Shown in pieces: positions 1-7,632 of a DNA stretch of 31,490 bases. The position numbers and the translations under genes are program-made. Where the stretch lies: IMG/VR virus record IMGVR_UViG_3300021085_000128, positions 1 to 31,490 of that record. One strand, written 5' to 3'. How positions within the stretch are numbered: the first letter of the stretch is position 1; each line of letters begins with the position of its first letter. The DNA is from a virus. The notes under the pieces are model-generated. The model had not been told where the DNA came from and did not search any database. It was given only the letters and a program-made list of their open reading frames with translations.

Positions 1-266
1 AGAAAACAGTAAGAAGGGCAAGCGAATTATTTTTCCAAAACAGTATGCAGAACAATGCAACCTTAGAACACGAAATGGAGATTAATAACTTGACTGTTGT
101 TGAATCGTGGATTGTAGAAGATACTAAAATGGATAAAACCAACAAGTATGGTTTAAGTGTACCTAAGGGCACTTGGATGATCAGTATGAAAGTAGAAAAC
201 GAAGACGTTTGGAAGAACTACATAGAAACTGGCAAAGTAAAAGGTTTTAGCATAGAGGGTTTTTTC
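1..266. repeat. Terminal overlap, left copy
   Basis: Bases 1-266 match 31225-31490 in direct orientation with five substitutions, at 29, 53, 56, 134 and 140. Both copies lie inside the protease gene in the same frame, and all five changes fall at third codon positions and are silent. The simplest reading is that the ends overlap because the molecule is circular or circularly permuted, and that the two copies come from different alleles in a phage population. Confidence 0.9.
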
Positions 267-818
267 GCAGATAAAGCACAAGTAAAAGATCCAAGTTTAA
301 AATCTGAATGGAGTAAAGAACTACAAGAGATAGAAGAAGCTGAGGCTGAATATATGCTCAGTAATATTAAGGCATTAATTAAGAAAGACAAAAGAACTAA
401 GTCTGGTAAAAGAACAGAATTAGAAACATTTAATGACTATCCACAAGCGGTAAGTAATAATGCAAAGCGAGGTATAGAATTAAATAAAAAAGTAAATAAT
501 AAATGTGCTACACAAGTAGGTAAGATTCGTGCACAACAATTAGCTAACAAAGAAAACATTAGCGTTGAAACCTTAAAAAGAATGTACAGTTATTTAAGCA
601 GAGCACAAGAGTATTATGATGAAAGCGACAAAGAAGCGTGTGGAACTATCTCATATTTATTGTGGGGTGGTAAAGCTGGTTTAAGATGGTCAGAAAGTAA
701 ATTAAAAAAGTTAGAAGCTGGAAAAAACACAAAAAGTCCTTGCTGGGATGGATATGAACAAAAAGGATGGCAAACAATAAACGGAAAAAGAAGACCTAAT
801 TGCGTAAAAAAGAAATAA
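1..818 (+). CDS. Head maturation (prohead) protease, XkdF / peptidase S78_2-like, 3' part with C-terminal extension (partial at window edge)
   Basis: The frame is open from the first bases, so the ATG at 45 is internal. The true start is at 30990 across the circular join, giving a protein of about 350 aa. This part holds the candidate catalytic histidine (EHE, bases about 66-74) and serine (VES), then the GTW...MKV and GFSIEGFF motifs typical of XkdF-like capsid proteases, which process scaffold and capsid. After the protease domain come two elements recurrent in phage head proteins: a helical cysteine-containing domain (DYPQAVSNNAKRG, CATQVGKIRAQQLA, ACGTISYLLWGG) and a C-terminal tail of the form PCWDGYEQ...RPNCV. 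Their function is unknown to me. The protease role follows from the motifs and from the scaffold and capsid genes downstream. Confidence 0.85.
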   Translation, partial: KTVRRASELFFQNSMQNNATLEHEMEINNLTVVESWIVEDTKMDKTNKYGLSVPKGTWMISMKVENEDVWKNYIETGKVKGFSIEGFFADKAQVKDPSLKSEWSKELQEIEEAEAEYMLSNIKALIKKDKRTKSGKRTELETFNDYPQAVSNNAKRGIELNKKVNNKCATQVGKIRAQQLANKENISVETLKRMYSYLSRAQEYYDESDKEACGTISYLLWGGKAGLRWSESKLKKLEAGKNTKSPCWDGYEQKGWQTINGKRRPNCVKKK

Positions 819-819
819 T

Positions 820-972
820 ATGAAAAAGAAAAGATTTAAAACACCAAGCAACACAAGTCCAAGCAATAGCAGAAGGGGTTGTTTATGTTCTGATAATACT
901 TACAGCAGTAAATGTTGTGATGGAAGTTTGCAAGCTCAAGGGATAGGAAACGTAACTAAAACGTCAGAATAA
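820..972 (+). CDS. Small cysteine-rich head-module protein (RGCLC...CCDGS motif)
   Basis: This 50-aa gene starts two bases after the protease stop. Its N-terminus is basic and rich in Ser, Thr and Asn. The core RGCLCSDNTYSSKCCDGSLQ is followed by AQGIGNV. Four closely spaced cysteines suggest metal binding or disulfides. I recognise the pattern as recurrent next to head genes in Bacteroidetes phages but know no function for it. Its place between protease and scaffold suggests a minor head or assembly role. Reality of the gene: fairly sure. Function: unknown. Confidence 0.7.
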   Translation: MKKKRFKTPSNTSPSNSRRGCLCSDNTYSSKCCDGSLQAQGIGNVTKTSE

Positions 973-1001
973 AAATAAAGTTGCAAAAAAATATAACAGT
1001 T

Positions 1002-1025
1002 AACGTTTTCAAACGTTTATAGATA
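1002..1025 (+). promoter_or_regulatory. Palindrome plus shared 15-mer upstream of the capsid operon
   Basis: AACGTTT-TC-AAACGTT (1002-1017) is a perfect inverted repeat. It overlaps AAACGTTTATAGATA (1011-1025), which recurs exactly at 22699-22713 directly before the tail operon. It lies 12 bases before the scaffold start. No TAnnTTTG box is present here. It could be an operator or a promoter read by a phage-specific factor; this is inference. Confidence 0.45.
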
Positions 1026-1037
1026 TATACTCAAATT

Positions 1038-1655
1038 ATGAAAGCAAACGACATACTAAACAAAATAAAAAATATTGTTGGTGAAAAAGTTGAACTTTCT
1101 GAAAACAAAATAGAAATGGCTGAAGTTACTTTAGAGAATGGAACTGTACTTGTTGCAGAATCGTTTGAAGCTGGTAATTCAATATTCATTAAAACAGAAG
1201 ATGAGCAGATTGCTTTACCTGTTGGTGAATATGAATTAGAAAGTGGTAAAGTTTTGGCTGTTGTTGAAGAAGGTTTAATTGACAGTATTAAAGAAGCTGC
1301 TAAAGAAGAAGCAGCTGAAGAAGAACTTTCTGAGGAGTCTGAAGAAGTTGAAGAAACTGAATTGGAAGAAGAAGAAAAAGAAGAAATGAACTACGTTACT
1401 AAAGAAGAATTTGCATCTGCTGTTGAAGAAATCAAAGCAATGATAGACGAAAAACTTGGTAGCAAAGAAGAAATGAAGGAAGAAGCACAAGAAGAAGTTA
1501 AAGAAGAAAAAGAAGAACTTTCTGCTGTTGCTCCTGAACCTGTAAAACATAATCCTGAAGCTGAAGTTGATAATAAACTAAACTTTAAAATTTCTGAAAA
1601 CAGAATTAAAACAACTAAAGACAGGGTTTTTGATAAAATTTTTAACAATAATTAA
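1038..1655 (+). CDS. Probable scaffolding / capsid assembly protein
   Basis: This 205-aa protein lies between protease and major capsid. Residues 1-80 form a globular beta-rich part (TLENGTVLVAESFE, IALPVGEYELESGKVLAVVE). Residues 85-165 are a very acidic Glu/Lys helix that should form a coiled coil. A basic C-terminus (KTTKDRVFDKIF) may bind capsid subunits. This is the usual architecture of a scaffold: expendable acidic coiled coil plus a C-terminal capsid-binding helix, cleaved by the neighbouring protease. The long open frames opposite it come from the GAA-rich repeat and are not genes. A decoration role for the N-terminal domain is an alternative. Confidence 0.65.
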   Translation: MKANDILNKIKNIVGEKVELSENKIEMAEVTLENGTVLVAESFEAGNSIFIKTEDEQIALPVGEYELESGKVLAVVEEGLIDSIKEAAKEEAAEEELSEESEEVEETELEEEEKEEMNYVTKEEFASAVEEIKAMIDEKLGSKEEMKEEAQEEVKEEKEELSAVAPEPVKHNPEAEVDNKLNFKISENRIKTTKDRVFDKIFNNN

Positions 1656-1666
1656 TATAAAATAAA

Positions 1667-2593
1667 ATGGCTAATAGTTTAAATAGTTTAGCGACTACAT
1701 ATGCTGGTGAGTTTGCGGGTAAATATTTATCTGCTGCTTTATTATCAGCTAACACAATTGATAAAGGTGGAATAGAAGTAAAACCTAATATCAAATTCAA
1801 ATCAGTAATGAAAAAAGTAGCAACTGGTGCTGTAATAGCAAATGCAAGTTGTGATTTTACTAAGACTGACGATGCAGTAACAATAACTGAAAGAATCCTA
1901 CAACCAGAGGAGTTTCAAGTAAACCTTGAATTTTGTAAAAAAGATTTTGCTGAGGATTGGGAAGCGGTTTCAATGGGTTATTCTGCATTTGATAATATGC
2001 CACCTAAATTTTCAGATTACATCATAGGTCATGTTGCTGGAATGGTTGCAGAAAAAACAGAACAAAATATCTGGGAAGGTACAAACGCTACTGCTGGAGA
2101 ATTCGATGGCTTGGCTACTTTAGCTTTAGCTGATACTGATGTTCTTGATGTAACTGGAACAACTGTTGATGCTGCTAATGTTGTTGCTGAATTAGGTAAA
2201 ATTGTTGATGCAATACCTTCTTCACTTTATGGTAAAGAAGATGTTCACATTTACATTTCACAAAACATAGCAAGATCTTACGTGAGAGCATTAGGTGGAT
2301 TCGCTGCTACTAATAGTGGTGTAAACGCTCAGTCTCATATGTGGTACGGAGATGGCGCACTTTCTTTTGATGGTGTTAAATTATTCGTTGCAAATGGTCT
2401 TAATGACAATACTGCAATGGCTGCTCAGAAATCTAACTTATTCTTTGGAACTGGTTTACTTTCTGACATGAACGAAGTGAAATTGATAGACATGGCGGAC
2501 ATTGACGGATCACAGAACGTTAGAGTTGTAATGAGATATACAGCTGGTGTTCAATACGGAATTGGTTCTGATATTGTACTTTACCACGTTTAA
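1667..2593 (+). CDS. Major capsid protein (HK97 fold)
   Basis: This 308-aa protein follows the scaffold by 11 bases. The length suits an HK97-fold shell protein. The N-terminal arm (SLATTYAGEFAGKYLSAALL) leads into a segment with QPEEFQVNLEFCKKDF. Then come a helical spine (about 120-150, DYIIGHVAGMVAEKTEQNIW) and an A-domain-like beta region ending in RVVMRYTAGVQYGIGSDIVL. No obvious delta domain is present. It is followed by a weak hairpin that could trim read-through. Identification rests on position between scaffold and tail tube, size, and overall similarity to Bacteroidetes phage shell proteins. Confidence 0.8.
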   Translation: MANSLNSLATTYAGEFAGKYLSAALLSANTIDKGGIEVKPNIKFKSVMKKVATGAVIANASCDFTKTDDAVTITERILQPEEFQVNLEFCKKDFAEDWEAVSMGYSAFDNMPPKFSDYIIGHVAGMVAEKTEQNIWEGTNATAGEFDGLATLALADTDVLDVTGTTVDAANVVAELGKIVDAIPSSLYGKEDVHIYISQNIARSYVRALGGFAATNSGVNAQSHMWYGDGALSFDGVKLFVANGLNDNTAMAAQKSNLFFGTGLLSDMNEVKLIDMADIDGSQNVRVVMRYTAGVQYGIGSDIVLYHV

Positions 2594-2609
2594 GAAATAA
2601 AAAAATAAC

Positions 2610-2631
2610 AAGGGGGCTGTAATGTCCCCTT
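2610..2631 (+). terminator. Weak hairpin after the major capsid gene
   Basis: AAGGGG (2610-2615) pairs with CCCCTT (2626-2631) across a 10-base loop, followed by AATTT rather than a long T run. It may act as a partial terminator or as an mRNA 3'-end stabiliser that sets capsid above downstream expression. Confidence 0.45.
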
Positions 2632-2650
2632 AATTTAAAATTAATAACAA

Positions 2651-3196
2651 ATGGCTTGCGATTTAACACAAGGTAGAAAAGTACCATGCAAAGACGTAAT
2701 AGGCGGCATAGTTAGAGTTTACTTCATTGACTATGGAGACTTAGGCGCTGTAACTAAGGTTGACGATGAAATTACTGTACTTGCTGGGACTTTTAATGCT
2801 TATCAATACGATTTAAAAGGCACTAACAGTTTAGAAACTGCTATTACCTCAAGTAGAGAGAATGGAACAACATTCTTCGAAGAAACATTAACTTTAACTT
2901 TACCTAAGTTATCTAAAGAAGATAATAAGGAATTAAAACTCATGGCTTACGGAAGACCTCACATTGTTGTTGAGGACAGAAATGGTAATTGCATGTTAGC
3001 TGGCTTAGAGCATGGCATGGATGTTACAGGCGGTACAATTGCTACTGGCACTGCTTTCGGCGACATGAGCGGTTACACATTAACGCTTACAGGACAAGAG
3101 CTTGAACCAGCTAACTTTATTGCTGGAGCTATTGCTGGAAGTCCTTTTGAAACTGCTGCTACAGGAGCAACAATAGTTTTAGGTACAAATAGTTAA
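2651..3196 (+). CDS. Probable major tail tube protein
   Basis: This 181-aa protein is rich in beta structure, Gly and Thr and begins MACDLTQGRKVPCKDVIGG. It has alternating strands (VRVYFIDYGD, FFEETLTLTL, HIVVEDRNGN) and an Ala/Gly/Thr-rich C-terminus. It lies directly after the capsid and before a strong terminator, a place suited to the second most abundant virion protein. No other tube candidate exists in the tail operon. Size and composition fit a tail tube subunit; a capsid decoration protein is the main alternative. Confidence 0.55.
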   Translation: MACDLTQGRKVPCKDVIGGIVRVYFIDYGDLGAVTKVDDEITVLAGTFNAYQYDLKGTNSLETAITSSRENGTTFFEETLTLTLPKLSKEDNKELKLMAYGRPHIVVEDRNGNCMLAGLEHGMDVTGGTIATGTAFGDMSGYTLTLTGQELEPANFIAGAIAGSPFETAATGATIVLGTNS

Positions 3197-3248
3197 AAAA
3201 AGACGCGATTAATATAATTGTGTGATTCATAATATATAGTTTGATTGG

Positions 3249-3279
3249 AGGGGAGGAAGTGATTAGCCTCCCCTTTTTT
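3249..3279 (+). terminator. Strong rho-independent terminator after the capsid/tube genes
   Basis: AGGGGAGG (3249-3256) pairs perfectly with CCTCCCCT (3267-3274) across a 10-base loop, and the arm runs into six T residues. It isolates the abundant capsid and tube transcript from the portal gene downstream. Confidence 0.85.
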
Positions 3280-3289
3280 ATTTAAAAAT

Positions 3290-3643
3290 ATGCAAATATT
3301 AACTACAAGTGGCACACGAATTATTAACTTTATACCAAGAGAAACAATAACTGGTACTAAAACTTATAAATTAGTGATAAAGTCAGAGGCTCAAAATAAA
3401 GTTATATTAACAGATGATGCAGCAACATTTTCTGAACTGGATTACTATTACCAATATTCAACTACTCAAGCATTAGTTGAAAATAATTACTATACTATTA
3501 CAATCACCAATACAACAGACAACGCAATAATTTTTAAAGACAAAATGTATTGTTCAGACCAAACACTTTCAGACTATGAAATTTCAAATGGTGTTTATAT
3601 AGAACAAAGCACAGGAGACAATCAATTTGTACATTATGGATAA
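3290..3643 (+). CDS. Unknown beta-rich structural protein
   Basis: This 117-aa protein lies between the terminator and the portal and overlaps the portal start by 8 bases. It has alternating hydrophobic strands (TYKLVIKSEAQNKVILTD, YYTITITNTTDNAIIF), reads like one small beta domain, and has no signal peptide or membrane segment. The length and context would suit a head-tail adaptor, a decoration protein or a small tail protein. I do not recognise the family. Confidence 0.6.
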   Translation: MQILTTSGTRIINFIPRETITGTKTYKLVIKSEAQNKVILTDDAATFSELDYYYQYSTTQALVENNYYTITITNTTDNAIIFKDKMYCSDQTLSDYEISNGVYIEQSTGDNQFVHYG

Positions 3644-5420
3644 CTTACACTTAATACAACTTAATCAATACGAACGACCTACTATTACAGAAGAACGTAA
3701 TAAAGACTATGTATCAATAGGAGATAACAACGATTATTACCAATGTTTAATTGATGCTTATATGGATAGCACTACAAACAATGCAGTAATTAACGGAATA
3801 GTCAACCAGATATATGGCAAAGGATTAGATGCTACTGATTCATCTGAGAAGCCAGACCAGTATGCTCAAATGATGAGTTTAGTTAAACCTCACGATTTAA
3901 GAAATGTTTGTCAAGATCTTAAGTTATTAGGAGAAGCTGCCTTTCAAATTACTTACAATGGTAATAAGATATCAGCGATAACACATTTCCCAAGAGAAAC
4001 GTTAAGAGCTGAAAAGATGAATGACAAAGGCGAAATAAAAAACTATTTTTATTCTGCTGATTGGTCTAAGGTTCAAAGAAATACTAAACTAAAAAAGTTT
4101 CCTGTTTTTGGTAGTGGTGGACAAAATGAAATTTATATTATTAAAAGATATGTCACAGGTTTCTACTACTATTCACCAGCTGACTACAATACATCTTACG
4201 CCACTTTAGAAAATGAAATCGCTTGTTATTTAATTAACGATACTCAAAATGGTTTTAGCGGAACTAAAGTTGTCAATTTTAACAATGGTGTTCCAGATAG
4301 AGAAAAGCAACTTGCTATAAAGAATGACGTAATGTCAAAACTAACTGGTAGTTATGGCGAGAAAGTGATTGTAGCATTTAACAACAATGCAGAAAGTAAA
4401 ACGACTGTTGAGGATATACCACTAAATGATGCTCCAGCTCATTACGAATATTTAAGTACAGAATGTTCAAGAAAAATTATGTTAACTCACAGAGTGACAT
4501 CACCATTGCTTTTAGGTTTATCTTCTGCTAATGGTTTCTCAAGTAATGCTGACGAAATAGAGAACGCCTCAAGACTTTTTAACAACGTAGTTATACAACC
4601 ATACCAAAACCTTTTAATTGATAGCTTAGATACAATATTAGCAGTAAATGATATTAGTTTAAATCTTTACTTTAAAACTATTGAGCCTTTAGAGTTCATG
4701 GATTTAGAGAACGTTGAAGGCGAAGAAGCTATTGAAGAACAAACTGGCATTAAAGAAGAAGAAGAAAAAACCGCAGAACTCGAAATGATGGCTTTTAAGA
4801 GTATTTCAAGCAAGGATAGTGATAAACTACTACACGAAGCATTAAACGAGCTTAAAGGCGAAGTAATGGATTCGGAGCAATTTGAGATAGTTGACATTAG
4901 AGATGTAGACGAAGAAAATGAAAGCGTTGAAGATTGGGCAAGCTCAATGATTCAATTAAGCGATGTTGTAGATAGTAAAGAAGATGGTTTTTCTACTTTA
5001 GATAAATCAAAATATAAAGTCCGTTATAAATACGCTAAAGGTAGTAGTAGAGGTGGAAACAGCAGAGAGTTTTGTCAAGAAATGATGAACAGAACAAGAG
5101 CTGGTATTGTTTACAGATTAGAAGATATTGACAAAGCAAGCAGAGATATGAGCTTTGCAGCTGCTAAATTACCAATGCATAATGGGCAAAAGTATGATTT
5201 GTTTAAATTTAAAGGCGGTGTTTATTGCCGACACAAATGGCAACAAGTATTATATACTATAAAAAAAGGAAAAGAAGTTGGTAGTGATGACTTAGATGAC
5301 TACAAAAAAACTAAATCAATTCCTAAAAGTTACGAACCAAAACCAAGAGGTAGAAAAGAAGCAAAAAAAGCTCCTGTTAATATGCCAAATAATGGACATC
5401 ACCCAAATTACAAGAAATGA
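3636..5420 (+). CDS. Portal protein with C-terminal extension
   Basis: The portal forms the 12-fold channel through which DNA enters the head and to which the terminase docks. I chose ATG 3636 (MDNLHLIQLNQYERPTI) over the upstream TTG at 3627. Residues 1-360 look like an HK97/SPP1-type portal, with NNAVINGIVNQIYGKGLD near the start and LTHRVTSPLLLGL plus NADEIENASRLFNNVVIQP near 285-330. A Glu-rich linker (about 365-385) leads to a further 200 aa with KYKVRYKYAKG, REFCQEMMNRTR, YRLEDIDKASRDMSF and FKGGVYCRHKW. This tail recurs in Bacteroidetes phage head proteins but is not part of a standard portal. It may sit inside the capsid or be processed by the protease. The gene overlaps the next by 4 bases. 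Confidence 0.85.
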   Translation: MDNLHLIQLNQYERPTITEERNKDYVSIGDNNDYYQCLIDAYMDSTTNNAVINGIVNQIYGKGLDATDSSEKPDQYAQMMSLVKPHDLRNVCQDLKLLGEAAFQITYNGNKISAITHFPRETLRAEKMNDKGEIKNYFYSADWSKVQRNTKLKKFPVFGSGGQNEIYIIKRYVTGFYYYSPADYNTSYATLENEIACYLINDTQNGFSGTKVVNFNNGVPDREKQLAIKNDVMSKLTGSYGEKVIVAFNNNAESKTTVEDIPLNDAPAHYEYLSTECSRKIMLTHRVTSPLLLGLSSANGFSSNADEIENASRLFNNVVIQPYQNLLIDSLDTILAVNDISLNLYFKTIEPLEFMDLENVEGEEAIEEQTGIKEEEEKTAELEMMAFKSISSKDSDKLLHEALNELKGEVMDSEQFEIVDIRDVDEENESVEDWASSMIQLSDVVDSKEDGFSTLDKSKYKVRYKYAKGSSRGGNSREFCQEMMNRTRAGIVYRLEDIDKASRDMSFAAAKLPMHNGQKYDLFKFKGGVYCRHKWQQVLYTIKKGKEVGSDDLDDYKKTKSIPKSYEPKPRGRKEAKKAPVNMPNNGHHPNYKK

Positions 5421-5923
5421 GTAAAGCACTATTTGTAACAAGACACGATATTTCAGTTTTTACTGCTGCTAATGGTAATATAGATAATGATAAACTATTG
5501 CCATTTATAAACCAAGCACAAGATATACATATACAGAATTATCTTGGAACAGATTTGTATAATAAAATACAAGCAGAAATTGTTGCTGGTACATTAGTTG
5601 ACCCTTATTTAGCTTTGTTAAATGATTATATTAAGGATATGTTGCTACATTGGTCAATGGTAGAATACTTACCTTATGCTGGTGTTAATATTGCTAATGG
5701 TGGTATATACACAAAGAATCCTGAAAACAGCACAGCATTAACAAAAGAGCACGTAGATAGCTTAATTGAAAAAAGTAGAACAACAGCTCAGTTTTACACA
5801 AATAGATTTATTGATTATATGCAAAGTGGAATAGCACCTTCAAATTTTCCAGAATATTACAGTAACACACAAGCGGATATGTATCCAGATGACGTTGCAG
5901 ATTTTGGTGGTTGGGTACTTTAA
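5417..5923 (+). CDS. Head-tail connector protein (DUF6712-like)
   Basis: This 168-aa, mainly helical protein starts in an ATGA overlap with the portal. It begins FVTRHDISVFTAANGNID and has LLPFINQAQDIHIQNYLG, then LLNDYIKDMLLHWSMVEYLP, and ends in a Pro/Asp-rich tail. Position straight after the portal, size and helix pattern fit a first neck protein that docks under the portal ring. Family assignment is from recall of similar Bacteroidetes phage proteins. Confidence 0.65.
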   Translation: MSKALFVTRHDISVFTAANGNIDNDKLLPFINQAQDIHIQNYLGTDLYNKIQAEIVAGTLVDPYLALLNDYIKDMLLHWSMVEYLPYAGVNIANGGIYTKNPENSTALTKEHVDSLIEKSRTTAQFYTNRFIDYMQSGIAPSNFPEYYSNTQADMYPDDVADFGGWVL

Positions 5924-5935
5924 AAATAAAAACAA

Positions 5936-7630
5936 ATGAGTGATACTTGGGGTAAAGGTTCAGTAAATAATAACATAGGTTGGGGACAAGCTGCTGGTAG
6001 TGCGACTAATGACTGGGGTAAATCTCAGAAAGATAGTTGGGCTGGTCAAACAGATATTGTTGGCATAACTTCTGTATCCATTACTTATTCATCAAGCGCA
6101 TTTTGTTCTGACGCAAATGACCCAACTCCAACCATAAGCAACAACGCTGGTGCTGGAACTTTTAGTTCAACTGCTGGTTTAGTTTTTATTAGTACATCAA
6201 CAGGTGAAATTGACATTTCTGGTTCAACTGCTGGTAGTTATGTAATTACTTATACAGATACAGATGCTGCTACTGCAACTTTTGATTTATCTATTAATAC
6301 AATACCTACTGTGACAGTAAGTGCTTCTGCTGGTACTATTTGTGATGGTGAAAGCACAATATTAACTGCAAGTGGTGCTAATTCTTATACTTGGAGTAAT
6401 GGCGGAACAGGAGCAAGCATAACAGTTTCACCAAATACAACAACTTTATTTACTGCAACAGGAACAGATTCTAATGGTTGCACAAGTTCAGGCGGAACAA
6501 CAATTACTGTAAATGCTCAAGATAGTGCTGCTTTTAGTTATGCTGCAAGTGCTTTCTGTGCTAATGGTACAGACCCAACACCAACAATAACAGGAACTGC
6601 TGGTGGTGCTTTTACTTCTACTGCTGGAATAACTTTAAATAGTTCTACAGGTGAAATAGATTTGGATGCTTCTACAGTTGGAACTTATTCAATTACTTAT
6701 ACGACTACAGGAGTTTGTCCAGATAACCAAAGTACAAACATTACAATTAACGCTGCTGACAATGCTGCTTTTTCTTATTCTGCGAGCAGTTATGAACCAA
6801 CAGATGCAGACCCAACACCAACTATAACAGGTTTAACAGGCGGAACGTTTAGCGGAACAACTGGTTTAGTAATTAATTCAACTACTGGTGAAATAGATTT
6901 AAGTGCTTCTACTGTTGCGAGTCATACTATTACTTATGATACTACTTCAAGTGGTTCAAGTGTTTGTCCAAATACATCTACACAAACTGTAGATATTGCT
7001 TTAGCTGGTATTGCTAATAATTACAGTATGAGCTTTGATGGTATTGATGATTATATAGATGCTGGAAATATTTCAGCACTAAACGGAGCTACGCAAGCAA
7101 CTTGGTCTTGTTGGTATAGAAAAACAGCAACTGGTGCAATGTATTTTATGGGTACTTACGGAGGTGCTTCTGAAAGACAATTTCTTCCATATCAATTCAG
7201 TCAAAGTACAAATTCTAAAATGTATGTATATATGGGTAGTTCTGTTGGTACACAAAGATTAATGTTTCAAAATACTACAGACGCAGTAATTAATGTAAAT
7301 ACTTGGTATCACATGGCTTTTGTATATAACGAGTCTGAATTAAGCAATGCAGATAAGTTAAAATTCTATCTTGATGGAACACAAATAACCAATCAAACAG
7401 CTGGTTTTGCTTTGACTTCTTTAAATACTGTAACAAATAGTTTTATTATAGGAGCCCCACTTTCAGTGGAGAAGTTCACTGGAGACCTTGACGAAGTAGC
7501 AATCTGGAATACAGCTCTAACATCTACACAAGTACAAAGCATTTACGATGCAACAGACACTAATTTAACTAAAGACTTAACCACAGTATCAGGTTCAAAC
7601 CTAATATACTGGAATAGAATGGGAGATTAA
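5936..7630 (+). CDS. Ig-like-repeat and LamG-domain surface protein, probable tail fibre / host-binding
   Basis: This 564-aa protein has no signal peptide. Residues 1-40 are a Trp/Gly-rich N-terminal anchor (GWGQAAGSATNDWGKS). Three related beta modules cover about 47-115, 197-272 and 278-355, each with a DPTPTI...G.F..T.G......STGEID pattern and a closing ITY strand. Between the first two, residues 125-192 form an Ig/PKD-like module (ICDGESTILTASGANSYTW). Residues 362-550 are a LamG/concanavalin-like domain (YSMSFDGIDDYIDAGN ... FYLDGTQI ... DLDEVAIWNTAL). Such modules are typical of Bacteroidetes surface adhesins, so the phage may have taken them from a host. Binding to a surface glycan or protein is inferred. 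The next gene starts 2 bases on and is also LamG-rich. Confidence 0.75.
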   Translation: MSDTWGKGSVNNNIGWGQAAGSATNDWGKSQKDSWAGQTDIVGITSVSITYSSSAFCSDANDPTPTISNNAGAGTFSSTAGLVFISTSTGEIDISGSTAGSYVITYTDTDAATATFDLSINTIPTVTVSASAGTICDGESTILTASGANSYTWSNGGTGASITVSPNTTTLFTATGTDSNGCTSSGGTTITVNAQDSAAFSYAASAFCANGTDPTPTITGTAGGAFTSTAGITLNSSTGEIDLDASTVGTYSITYTTTGVCPDNQSTNITINAADNAAFSYSASSYEPTDADPTPTITGLTGGTFSGTTGLVINSTTGEIDLSASTVASHTITYDTTSSGSSVCPNTSTQTVDIALAGIANNYSMSFDGIDDYIDAGNISALNGATQATWSCWYRKTATGAMYFMGTYGGASERQFLPYQFSQSTNSKMYVYMGSSVGTQRLMFQNTTDAVINVNTWYHMAFVYNESELSNADKLKFYLDGTQITNQTAGFALTSLNTVTNSFIIGAPLSVEKFTGDLDEVAIWNTALTSTQVQSIYDATDTNLTKDLTTVSGSNLIYWNRMGD

Positions 7631-7632
7631 TT

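Noticed and set aside
1-266. True terminal redundancy (physical direct repeats) like T7
   Set aside because: The repeat lies inside one gene whose two parts join exactly in frame at the overlap, and the copies differ only at silent sites. An assembly overlap of a circular map explains this more simply.
1275-1648. Long open frames on the minus strand opposite the scaffold gene
   Set aside because: They are the complement of a GAA-rich acidic coding stretch and give Phe- or Ser-only proteins with no start signal.
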